From: CAYIVF01 sp964366875
GTDB taxonomy: Bacteria > Patescibacteriota > Minisyncoccia > Minisyncoccales > Staskawiczbacteraceae
Direction: 5' to 3'
DNA: 33,737 bases
NCBI GenBank assembly: GCA_964366875.1
Contig: CAYIVF010000005.1
Span: forward strand, 1-33,737
Made by a program: the position numbers and the translations under genes. The notes beneath the pieces are model-generated. The model did no database searches and was not told the DNA's origin. It saw only the letters and a program-made list of their open reading frames with translations. Below, piece after piece: positions 23,846 to 30,270 of this stretch; the stretch's first letter is position 1; every line of letters begins with the position of its first letter.

Positions 23846-24148
23846 CTATATTTTGCTACGGTCTGATTGCCTGATTCTGTGCAGAATATCGCACAAAAAA
23901 GGTATGCGTCGATGAACTTCTCTTGCAAAATCCATTTTTTCTTTAACCGACTTCAACTTATTAAACTCTGCCCGCAATCTTTTCCCCAGCGCCACAAAGG
24001 TTGATTTTATTCGATTTGTTCTGTAGAACTCCTTTATCAAACTCATTGGAAAACCTTCTTCTACAAAAGCCAAGAACGCCGCAAGGTTGGAATAATCTGT
24101 GCCGCCGACTATTTCTCTGACAGTCGCTTTGATACTCTCCGTGCTCAT
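23846..24148 (-). CDS. Hypothetical protein, helical and basic
   Basis: A 100-residue protein 'MSTESIKATVREIVGG...' that I do not recognise. It is predicted almost all-helical, with a basic middle ('RTNRIKSTFVALGKRLRAEF') and a charged C-terminus. The ATG at 24148 was chosen because AAAGGAAT lies before it and the longer frame to 24301 runs through the hairpin element 24208-24322. It is monocistronic, between pyrE and the S51 peptidase gene. GC content is intermediate. A weak hairpin plus T run at about 23800-23821 may terminate it. Confidence 0.55.
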   Translation of the reverse strand: MSTESIKATVREIVGGTDYSNLAAFLAFVEEGFPMSLIKEFYRTNRIKSTFVALGKRLRAEFNKLKSVKEKMDFAREVHRRIPFLCDILHRIRQSDRSKI

Positions 24149-24207
24149 AGCCGTATTCCTTTGTAAAGGGGCTGAAAAGGGTGTATTATCATATTTACAT
24201 ATTACTA

Positions 24208-24322
24208 TGGCGAAAATAAAAATATTTTTTATTCGGGTTTGGGTCGCGAGAGCTTCCTGCGAAGCAGGAGCTCCCGACCTAGGCCGTGGGCTGGCGTGCA
24301 AAAAATATTTTTATTTTCGCCA
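24208..24322. repeat. AT-armed 3' hairpin with GC core, copy C, carrying an inserted palindrome
   Basis: Perfect 23-bp arms (24208-24230 and 24300-24322). The core begins ATTCGGGTTTGGG and ends GGCCGTGGGCTGGCGTGC, like copies A and B, but is split by an imperfect 38-nt palindrome at 24242-24279 (GAGCT/AGCTC, CCTGC/GCAGG). It directly abuts the stop of the S51 gene. Confidence 0.85.
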
Positions 24323-25615
24323 CTACAGAACGATTTCTTCTCCTTTGCCAATTAGCATTACCTGCTTTGCCTGAACCAGCAAGGCCTGGTCATCTGTTAA
24401 AATCTTTAGTCTCTTTTTCCTTTTTCTTGCGCTCTTCATATTTTTCTTAATTATTTCTGCATGCTCGGGCTGGTAGTGCACAAAAATATTATACGGCACA
24501 AGGTTCAGGCCTTTCAAATTTCTCAAACCGACGATATTCTTGTCCCCATTTTTCCAGCCCGCTGTTTCTATTGTTTTACCTGCCACAATACTTCCGGCAG
24601 AAGCGCCGATATACACTTTTCCCAGCTTTAATAACTTCCTTACTACTCTTTCAAAGTTGCATTGGCGCATGGCTCTTAACAGATAAAATGTGTTTCCGCC
24701 TTCAACAAAAATAATGTCTTTGAGTTCAAGCAATTTCATTAGCTGGCTTTCTTTCTTTCCCTCAATATCAACCTCTTCAATGTTAAAACCCATTTCTCTC
24801 ATTGTGTCCCAATCTTTTTTGACAAAGGAAACATCCTCTTCAGGCTTGGCTGCCGTGGTAATAAAAGCAACTGTTATGTCATAAGCCGGCTTTTGCAGTA
24901 ATTTTATTATCTCATCTTTAACTTGCATGCCAGCGGAAGTTAAAAGTATGGTTTTAGCTTGGTAGCGCCTTATAGTCTCTTTTACAGCAGCTATAAGATA
25001 GTTGATAAAAGCCCAAAGTATAAATAAGGCTCCAATAAAACCTATGCCAGCTATGCCAAAAGGCGTTAAGAAAAACTGCAAAGCAGAGGTTTTTAAAAAT
25101 GCGAGTTTTAACAAAGGCAGCTGCCAATAAACATTTAACAAAGACCAAATATCAAAAACTTCCTTTTTACCTACAACTAAAACATATTTTCCCTGATTAT
25201 CTGATGAAAACACTTCAATTTTATACTTTCCCGATGCAACCTGTTTTAAAAACTCCGGACCTTTTAAATAATAATCTCTGCCGAATGTCTCATAAAACTC
25301 CTGCCAATCAGAAGATAAACCGTCAATAGTCGCGATGAGTTCTTCCTCTTCATATATTTTAGCCGAGTATCTTCCTTTCGGGTTTACGGCTGAAGGCACT
25401 AAAAGATTAATATACAGCTCAAAATCTTTGTCTGAGGTTATGTAATAATCTCGGGGCTGACCTTTTAATTCATCGTAAAATGCCTGAGAAACTTCAGGAT
25501 TGTATATATTAATATCTCCTTGTTTTAAATAAACAAGTCTTGGCTGGTGGGCAAAAGCAGTCCCGGTAAAACTAAACGAAAAAAAGATAACTAAAACAAA
25601 AAGTATTTTTTTCAT
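24323..25615 (-). CDS. Membrane-anchored peptidase S51 (peptidase E-like) fusion
   Basis: A 430-residue protein. A signal peptide lies at 1-22 ('FTGTAFA' before the cut), and an extracytoplasmic beta-rich domain spans about 23-165. A membrane segment follows at about 180-215, and then a cytoplasmic S51 domain. 'IFVEGGNTFYLL' and 'GASAGSIVAG' (candidate nucleophile Ser339) are S51 hallmarks; 'FVHYQPEH' supplies a candidate His. S51 enzymes cleave Asp-dipeptides or cyanophycin-type substrates. Fusion to an exported sensor-like domain is unusual. The start at 25615 overlaps the upstream MBL gene stop (ATGA); an ATG at 25657 lies inside that gene. Confidence 0.8.
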   Translation of the reverse strand: MKKILFVLVIFFSFSFTGTAFAHQPRLVYLKQGDINIYNPEVSQAFYDELKGQPRDYYITSDKDFELYINLLVPSAVNPKGRYSAKIYEEEELIATIDGLSSDWQEFYETFGRDYYLKGPEFLKQVASGKYKIEVFSSDNQGKYVLVVGKKEVFDIWSLLNVYWQLPLLKLAFLKTSALQFFLTPFGIAGIGFIGALFILWAFINYLIAAVKETIRRYQAKTILLTSAGMQVKDEIIKLLQKPAYDITVAFITTAAKPEEDVSFVKKDWDTMREMGFNIEEVDIEGKKESQLMKLLELKDIIFVEGGNTFYLLRAMRQCNFERVVRKLLKLGKVYIGASAGSIVAGKTIETAGWKNGDKNIVGLRNLKGLNLVPYNIFVHYQPEHAEIIKKNMKSARKRKKRLKILTDDQALLVQAKQVMLIGKGEEIVL

Positions 25616-26394
25616 CTTTGCAATTTTCTTATATGGCTGCAGCCGCAAACGTCGCAATCAAAGCCGCACTCGCAGCATTTATGGCAAAGATACGGCCTGC
25701 AAAGGCAGCTGTCAAGCTTATTTTTAATTATCCCCTTGCATTTTCTGCAGATGGCAAATGGTTTTTGGCTATCTTTTGCATCTGATTTTTCAACTTTTGA
25801 CTCTTTAGCTTCGCTCTTTTTTATTTTATACATTCCTGCATGCCCAGGGATTATCCAGTCAGCCATTCTTAAAACCGACTCTCTGCTTAGTTCTAATTTT
25901 TCGGGGTTTGAAGCAAAAGTATCGTCTTGCGCCCTTTCTGGATAATTTTCCTTCCAAAAAACATCTCCGCAAATCGCCACAATCCCGTCGTTTGTTTTTA
26001 CAAAAAGAGTTATGCTTGTATAATCATGGCCGGGCGTGCGCAAAATCTGAATATTTGGAGTAAACTGCTCCTGCCAATCCTCGCAGTTACCCTTGTCCCA
26101 CACGCCAAAATACTCTAAGGTTTTAGCGTCAGGAAACATTCCTATATTTCTGTAATGGTCAATATGAGAATGAGTAATGCAAACCATATTCACATCATCA
26201 ACACCTAAACCTTGTTTTTGCAGAGCATCAACCAAAATTTGCTGGCTTTCTAAAATACCGGGGTCTACCACCATTATCAAATCCCCGTCTCTCACCAAAC
26301 TAACAGTAGGGCAGGTTTTTTCTTCTCCCCCGCTTTCTGCTTTTGAATCTGCGTTAGTGTAGCCCTCAATTAAAACTTTAACTTGAGCTGACAT
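25612..26394 (-). CDS. Metallo-beta-lactamase-fold hydrolase with Cys-rich tail
   Basis: A 260-residue protein. His75-Ser-His77-Ile-Asp79-His80 ('THSHIDHY') is the two-metal motif. 'TPGHD', 'AICGDVFW' and 'WIIPGHAG' complete the site, with a pattern close to the MBLAC1 group. A charged linker leads to a C-terminal tail (about 212-252) with eleven Cys in CxxC-like spacing, probably zinc-binding. The substrate is unknown. It is coupled to the S51 gene downstream (ATGA overlap) and to the gene at 26396 upstream (1-nt gap). Confidence 0.82.
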   Translation of the reverse strand: MSAQVKVLIEGYTNADSKAESGGEEKTCPTVSLVRDGDLIMVVDPGILESQQILVDALQKQGLGVDDVNMVCITHSHIDHYRNIGMFPDAKTLEYFGVWDKGNCEDWQEQFTPNIQILRTPGHDYTSITLFVKTNDGIVAICGDVFWKENYPERAQDDTFASNPEKLELSRESVLRMADWIIPGHAGMYKIKKSEAKESKVEKSDAKDSQKPFAICRKCKGIIKNKLDSCLCRPYLCHKCCECGFDCDVCGCSHIRKLQR

Positions 26395-26395
26395 T

Positions 26396-26788
26396 TTAGC
26401 TTGCGATTTTTATTTGAATATTATTTTTTGAAAATATTTTTACAATTGTGGTTATTTTGTCTTCTTTTTCTTCATCAATCACAACATCCCAATTAAGACA
26501 TATTAAAACGAACGCTTTGCTTTTTTCAACCTCAATACCCACATCTGCTAAAAAAACCTCTGCTTCGGCTCCAGCTAAAGAACTATGACGTTCTTCTAAC
26601 TTGTCTTGCAAAGATGTTAAGAAATATTTCTCTGAAAAACCCTGTAAATCCTTTGAAAGTTTTTTCAACAAATATTCACTCAGTCTCGCCTTCTTGGAGA
26701 GTTTTTCAAAATGCTTTGCGCATATGATGTTCTTTTCAATATAGTTGAGAACATCCTCTAGATATCCATATTTATCTACTATCTGCAT
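26396..26788 (-). CDS. Hypothetical protein, first in the MBL-S51 operon
   Basis: A 130-residue protein that I do not recognise. It has a helical first half ('EDVLNYIEKNIICAKHFEKLSKKARLSEYLLKKL' in parts) and an alpha/beta second half. No membrane segment or catalytic motif is visible. It ends 1 nt before the MBL gene, so the three genes 26788 to 24323 form an operon and may act together. AT-rich codons as in the neighbours. Confidence 0.6.
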   Translation of the reverse strand: MQIVDKYGYLEDVLNYIEKNIICAKHFEKLSKKARLSEYLLKKLSKDLQGFSEKYFLTSLQDKLEERHSSLAGAEAEVFLADVGIEVEKSKAFVLICLNWDVVIDEEKEDKITTIVKIFSKNNIQIKIAS

Positions 26789-26826
26789 AGATAGACAAAT
26801 TAATAGTCCTTTAATATCAATATACC

Positions 26827-26852
26827 AAAAAATCGCCTAAATGGCGATTTTT
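26827..26852 (-). terminator. Rho-independent terminator after the 48-residue gene
   Basis: AAAAATCGCC and GGCGATTTTT arms around TAAAT give a T6 run on the minus strand. It ends the 27232-26851 transcript. Confidence 0.8.
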
Positions 26853-26997
26853 ATCTCTTCTTGCCCTTGTTTTTATTTCTCACGTTAAAATGCTCTAATC
26901 TTGAAGCGTTTCCCCAAAATCTGTTTATTGACTTGTCTTTCGGCAGTTTATAGTCTGCCCTGTTGCGCTGCGTATTTTTTAGAGTGTATTTTTGCAT
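26851..26997 (-). CDS. Small basic protein, 48 residues
   Basis: It reads from MQKYTLKNTQRNRADYK to a Lys-rich end (GKKR). No membrane segment; the charge is strongly positive, reminiscent of small ribosome-associated or nucleic-acid-binding proteins. I cannot assign a family. It begins 1 nt after the stop of the upstream membrane-protein gene, and GAGGAAAA lies ahead of the ATG. A terminator follows immediately. The tight linkage and own ribosome site support a real gene. Confidence 0.6.
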   Translation of the reverse strand: MQKYTLKNTQRNRADYKLPKDKSINRFWGNASRLEHFNVRNKNKGKKR

Positions 26998-26998
26998 T

Positions 26999-27232
26999 TT
27001 ATTGGTTTTCCTCTTTTTCTTCTCTTTTAATTACGTCCTCCGGTATTTGCACCTCTACCTTATCTTTGCCAACAATTAGTTTTTTTACCCTTCCCCAGCT
27101 GGATACTATGAGAATTAAGGCTAACGTAAAAAAGGCAAGCCAGTATTGCTTATACATAAAGAAAGCTGCGGCAAAGACAAGCAGCAATGCTATAAAAACT
27201 ATTTTACATAATGTATTTAAAAGTTTTGCCAT
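26999..27232 (-). CDS. Hypothetical small membrane protein
   Basis: A 77-residue protein with two hydrophobic helices (about 8-26 and 31-46) separated by a short 'YKQYW' loop, then a charged tail ending in Glu/Lys. No family recognised. The Shine-Dalgarno AAGGAG (27246-27241) lies 8 nt before the ATG and forms one arm of the palindrome at 27241-27261. It is followed by the 48-residue gene. Confidence 0.6.
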   Translation of the reverse strand: MAKLLNTLCKIVFIALLLVFAAAFFMYKQYWLAFFTLALILIVSSWGRVKKLIVGKDKVEVQIPEDVIKREEKEENQ

Positions 27233-27240
27233 ATTGTTTT

Positions 27241-27261
27241 CTCCTTGGCTTCGCCAAGGAG
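27241..27261 (-). promoter_or_regulatory. Palindrome carrying the Shine-Dalgarno of the 77-residue gene
   Basis: CTCCTTGGC-TTC-GCCAAGGAG, the same element as in ftsZ (21906-21926). The 3' arm on the mRNA supplies AAGGAG, which pairs with CTCCTT of the 5' arm. It may hide the ribosome site when folded. Confidence 0.6.
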
Positions 27262-27311
27262 ATTATTACTTTTTATTTATTTTAAATCTTTACCAATTTA
27301 AAAGCAAATTT

Positions 27312-28376
27312 TTAGAGCTTAAGAGATATAATTTTTTCCCAAGGCAGATTTTCCTTGCCAAAATGGCCGTAAGCTGCTGTCTGCTGGTAAATGGGCTTTC
27401 TTAAATCCAGCCTTTCAATTATTGCTTTTGGTTTAAAATCAAAATTAGCTTTAACAATCTCAGCCAAGCTCTCTCCTTTTTCGTTTAAGGCTTCCACCAT
27501 CAAAGGCTCTGCCCTGCCGATTGCGTAAGCTACGGAAACCAAACACTGATGAGCCAGCTTGTTGGCAACCAAGTTCTTTGCAACAAATCTTGCCATGTAG
27601 GCTCCCGACCTGTCTACCTTTGTGGGGTCTTTTCCTGAAAAGCACCCTCCGCCGTGAGATATAAGGCCGCCGTAGGTGTCTACCATAATTTTCCGTCCAG
27701 TTAAGCCGGCATCCGCCTCAAAACCATCGGCCCCTATCACAAATTTTCCAGTAGGGTTTACTAAAATCTCAACGTTAGAAATGTCTCCGACAATCGGCTT
27801 TATTAATTTTTCTATGAGTGTTTGCTTTATCTCTTCCTGCAAAATTCCGTCTTCGTGCTGAGCGCTTATTAAAATAGTCTTTATTTTCCCGTTCTCAACT
27901 GTAATCTGTGTTTTTCCGTCGGGCTTCAACCAAGAGATAACTCCCTGTTTTCTTAAATTTTCAAGACCTTTAGCCAAAGCATGAACTTTTACAATGGCCA
28001 ATGGTAAAAATTCTGGAGTTTCATCCGTCGCAAAGCCGTACATAATTCCCTGGTCTCCGGCTCCCCCAATGTCAACACCCTGAGCAATGTCCGGCGACTG
28101 TTTAATGATTCCCGTGATAATTTTAAAGTCTTTTGCGTAGCCGATATCTTTGTAAACTTTTTTTGCGATTTCAGCCGCATTTATATCTGCTTTTGTTGTC
28201 ACCTCTCCGCCAATAACCAAAAGGCCGTGGTTCCCGAATGTTTCAATGCCAGCTCTTGTAAATGGGTCTTGTCTTATGCACTCGTCTAAAATTGCATCTG
28301 AAATCTGATCGCACATTTTATCTGGATGCCCGGAAGTTACGCTCTCTACCGTATACGTTTTTGGAATAAAAAACAT
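27312..28376 (-). CDS. metK: S-adenosylmethionine synthetase
   Basis: A 354-residue enzyme forming SAM from methionine and ATP. 'SVTSGHPDKMCDQISDAILD' is the N-terminal motif, 'GAGDQGIMYGFATDETPE' is the ATP loop, 'GGGCFSGKDPTKVDRSGAY' is the phosphate-binding segment, and 'YGHFGKENLPWE' closes it. Slightly shorter than the 380-400 usual length. It lies behind a SAM-I riboswitch and terminator (28410-28558). Confidence 0.97.
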   Translation of the reverse strand: MFFIPKTYTVESVTSGHPDKMCDQISDAILDECIRQDPFTRAGIETFGNHGLLVIGGEVTTKADINAAEIAKKVYKDIGYAKDFKIITGIIKQSPDIAQGVDIGGAGDQGIMYGFATDETPEFLPLAIVKVHALAKGLENLRKQGVISWLKPDGKTQITVENGKIKTILISAQHEDGILQEEIKQTLIEKLIKPIVGDISNVEILVNPTGKFVIGADGFEADAGLTGRKIMVDTYGGLISHGGGCFSGKDPTKVDRSGAYMARFVAKNLVANKLAHQCLVSVAYAIGRAEPLMVEALNEKGESLAEIVKANFDFKPKAIIERLDLRKPIYQQTAAYGHFGKENLPWEKIISLKL

Positions 28377-28409
28377 AAAATTATTTTTAATTATTAAATA
28401 TTATTAAAT

Positions 28410-28432
28410 AAAAAACTTTCCCATCAGGAAAG
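28410..28432 (-). terminator. Attenuator hairpin of the SAM riboswitch
   Basis: CTTTCC (432-427 of this block, minus strand) pairs with GGAAAG around a 5-nt loop, followed by T6 (28415-28410). The stem has only two G-C pairs per arm. It ends about 34 nt before the metK start. Confidence 0.65.
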
Positions 28433-28450
28433 AATTACAAAGGCCGACCT

Positions 28451-28558
28451 TTATCTTTCCCCCTCGGGCTGGACTTAGCACCTTGCCCGCCTTAATGCTA
28501 GGCGGGCAGGTTGTTGGCAGGTTATAACGGGCCAGTTCCCTTCCTGCTCTCTTGATAA
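28451..28558 (-). promoter_or_regulatory. SAM-I riboswitch (S box) upstream of metK
   Basis: On the minus strand the S-box landmarks appear in order: P1 start TTATCAAGAG, GGGAACTGGCCCG, AACC, GGTGCTAAGTCC and the closing GATAA. P3 is extended by an 8-bp GC stem (GCCCGCCT/AGGCGGGC, 28485-28507) with an open loop. The promoter TTGAAA-17-TATAAA (28604-28576) lies ahead. SAM binding should favour the terminator at 28410-28432. Confidence 0.9.
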
Positions 28559-28575
28559 AATATTAAGTTTTACTC

Positions 28576-28604
28576 TTTATACCTTTTTTCTAAATATGTT
28601 TCAA
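28576..28604 (-). promoter_or_regulatory. Promoter of the riboswitch-metK unit
   Basis: TTGAAA (28604-28599), 17-nt spacer, TATAAA (28581-28576). It starts 7 nt after the tRNA-Ile 3' end. Confidence 0.65.
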
Positions 28605-28610
28605 GTATAG

Positions 28611-28682
28611 TGGGCGCAGAAGGAATCGAACCTTCGGCCTTCTACTTATCAGGTAGATGTTATACCACTTAACTATGCGCCC
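28611..28682 (-). tRNA. tRNA-Ile(GAU)
   Basis: Acceptor GGGCGCA/TGCGCCC, D stem GTTA/TAAC with loop AGTGGTA, anticodon loop CTGATAA (GAT), T loop TTCGATT. CCA is not encoded. Confidence 0.95.
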
Positions 28683-28726
28683 AATTTAATTATTATATTA
28701 GCAAAAAATTAACAATAAGTAAATAT

Positions 28727-28775
28727 AAAAAAAACAGCCGTGAGCCATTTTGCTTCGTAGCTAATGGCTCACGGC
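28727..28775 (-). terminator. Strong terminator of the GC-rich unit
   Basis: A 13-bp perfect stem (28737-28749 with 28763-28775, GCCGTGAGCCATT type). CTG and then T8 follow on the minus strand. Confidence 0.9.
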
Positions 28776-28824
28776 CTGAGAAGTGGTTGCGTTTCGGCTT
28801 CAACCCAAGCTGTCTTTCTTCGGC

Positions 28825-28878
28825 TTAGCTCGAGTCAGGGGCCGGGGCCAGTAACCACTTCCGCCTGAGGCGTCTCAT
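28825..28878 (-). CDS. 17-residue ORF with strong Shine-Dalgarno
   Basis: MRRLRRKWLLAPAPDSS. It is preceded by AAAGGAGGAAGTC, the best ribosome site in this unit. It overlaps the 3' end of the 76-residue ORF in another frame, and its 5' codons lie in the CGCC/GGCG hairpin. A leader or regulatory peptide is possible; there is no homologue I can name. Confidence 0.35.
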   Translation of the reverse strand: MRRLRRKWLLAPAPDSS

Positions 28879-29065
28879 GACTTCCTCCTTTCGCGATAAG
28901 AGGTGGAGACGCGCCAACGATGAAGAACAAGAGGGCAGCTGGCAGAGGAGAGACCAAGACAGAAGTCGGGCGCAACCGCACCCATTCAGTTGCATAATAG
29001 CACGCGCTTGCAACTGTGGTCTTTGGGTCGACAAGGCACTTTTTCATCATGATGTTTGTGGCCAT
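28835..29065 (-). CDS. Hypothetical small membrane protein (uncertain)
   Basis: A 76-residue ORF starting MATNIMMKKCLVD. A hydrophobic stretch at about 40-60 ('VLVSPLPAALLFFIVGA' region) would span the membrane once. No clear Shine-Dalgarno precedes the ATG; a TTG start at 29083 is also possible. Codons are GC-rich as in pyrE-pyrF. It could be non-coding and open only by chance, given the structured transcript. Confidence 0.35.
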   Translation of the reverse strand: MATNIMMKKCLVDPKTTVASACYYATEWVRLRPTSVLVSPLPAALLFFIVGASPPLIAKGGSHETPQAEVVTGPGP

Positions 29066-29253
29066 GCGACCGTCTCTGACCAAACTTCTCTCTCAAAGCT
29101 GAACAGCTTTGCGTTATGGCGGACCTCCAGACTCACTCTGCAAGTACGTGGATAATATCCGCCAAACGCGCTCTGCCAACTGCCCATAAGACTGCTTACC
29201 TTGTACAGCGAGCAATCTTATGGGCAGTTTTAAAAAGAACATCTCTATATTTT

Positions 29254-29282
29254 GTATTACCAAAGACAAAAAGACATGTCAA
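29254..29282 (-). promoter_or_regulatory. Promoter of the GC-rich structured unit
   Basis: TTGACA (29282-29277), 17-nt spacer, TAATAC (29259-29254). Confidence 0.75.
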
Positions 29283-29291
29283 TAGTTTATT

Positions 29292-29391
29292 TCCGACTTA
29301 GCTAAGTCGGAGTTTCAAATTGGCTGACTGACTCAGTTGCGGACCCAAATCCCTAGGGGGAAATCAGGCCTTTTGGAGGCTTCTCAACTGA
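29292..29391. other. Structured intergenic stretch after the IMPase gene
   Basis: It contains CCGACTTAGCTAAGTCGG (a perfect palindrome near 29293-29310). It also holds a 61-nt block closed by CTCAGTTG and CAACTGAG (29331-29391), with an inner GCCT/AGGC pairing. No gene is seen. It may be the 3' end of the IMPase transcript. Confidence 0.45.
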
Positions 29392-29407
29392 GGCGTCCTA
29401 GTCGGGC

Positions 29408-30241
29408 CTATTTACCGGTATTTTTATTTACAATTTCTTGAATTTGTTTATGTAATTTAGGCGAACTGATGCAAAGGCCAAAATTTTCATTTACCCTTGT
29501 CAGGGGATTGCTATAATCTATAGTTTTGCCGATAAAGTTTGTAAAAATTCCGCCAGCCTCTTGGACAACGACTTGGACTCCGGCAACATCCCAAATCTTA
29601 CCCCAGTTTGCCAAATATGCTCCATATTTATTTTTCAAAACCATTGCGGCGTCAAAAACGCATCCACTCGCGCGCAAATTCCTTATTTTTAAAATTAGCT
29701 CAGCTATTAATTTGCACTCCTGTCTTGTTGCGTCTGGATTTTTGTGATTGGCGTCAATTCCATACGCCAGTAATTGGGACGACAATTCTTCTTTACTGTC
29801 GTCTATTGTTATTTTTTCTCCATTCAAAAATGCGCCCTCGCCCTTTTCTGCTGAATAAATTTCAGAAAATGCGGGCAAGGCAAATCCGCCTGCAATTGGG
29901 ACACCACCTTTTAATAATCCCACAATAACGCCATAAGTCACAATTCCGTTTGCAAAATTACTTGTACCATCCACGGGATCAATAACCCAAGTGAATTCAG
30001 ACCTGTTATCAATGATCCCAGCTTCTTCGTCGATAATATTATGTGTTGGGTATTTGTCGTGAATTAAAGAAATAATTTTTTTACCGATTGCTAAATCTGC
30101 ATCGGTTAAAACCTGATTATTATCGTCCGGTTTCGTAATCCCTGAAATTTTTCCAAAGTGCGCCAAAGCAATCTTTGAAGCCTCTCCGAGAATATTAACA
30201 ATAAATTCTATGTACTCCATAAAAGTGTTTTTTTTCGCCAT
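29408..30241 (-). CDS. Inositol monophosphatase family protein
   Basis: A 277-residue Mg-dependent phosphatase fold. Glu72-Glu73 in 'DEEAG', Asp88-Pro-Val-Asp91-Gly-Thr in 'IDPVDGTSNF' and the C-terminal 'WDVAGVQVVVQEAGG' bind metals and substrate. The substrate is not determined; relatives act on inositol phosphate, fructose 1,6-bisphosphate or PAP. In a cell with aldolase and PEP synthase, an FBPase-like role is possible but is inference. It sits between tRNA-Gln and the GC-rich unit. Confidence 0.9.
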   Translation of the reverse strand: MAKKNTFMEYIEFIVNILGEASKIALAHFGKISGITKPDDNNQVLTDADLAIGKKIISLIHDKYPTHNIIDEEAGIIDNRSEFTWVIDPVDGTSNFANGIVTYGVIVGLLKGGVPIAGGFALPAFSEIYSAEKGEGAFLNGEKITIDDSKEELSSQLLAYGIDANHKNPDATRQECKLIAELILKIRNLRASGCVFDAAMVLKNKYGAYLANWGKIWDVAGVQVVVQEAGGIFTNFIGKTIDYSNPLTRVNENFGLCISSPKLHKQIQEIVNKNTGK

Positions 30242-30270
30242 GCGTCTCAGTCACCTGACTTAGCATGTGA

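Larger units (their letters stand above)
28727..29247 (-). ncRNA. Candidate structured RNA, about 520 nt, possibly with small ORFs
   Basis: It is bounded by a promoter (29254-29282) and a strong terminator. Conspicuous stems are a 14-bp stem 29178-29191/29216-29229, a 12-bp stem with one bulge 29111-29123/29158-29169, an 8-bp stem 29094-29101/29104-29111, CGCC/GGCG at 28862-28872, and the long-range GAAGTGGTT/AACCACTTC at 28780-28788/28853-28861. I do not recognise it as tmRNA, RNase P, SRP or 6S RNA. Two small overlapping ORFs lie in its 3' half, so a mixed coding/structured role is open. Confidence 0.4.

Noticed and set aside
24149..24301. N-terminal extension of the 100-residue gene
   Set aside because: It would translate through the core of the hairpin element and shows no protein-like conservation; the ATG at 24148 is better placed.
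28877..29155. Plus-strand ORF of 92 codons over the GC-rich unit
   Set aside because: The promoter, terminator and ribosome site all lie on the minus strand; the plus frame has none and looks like a by-product of GC-rich sequence.
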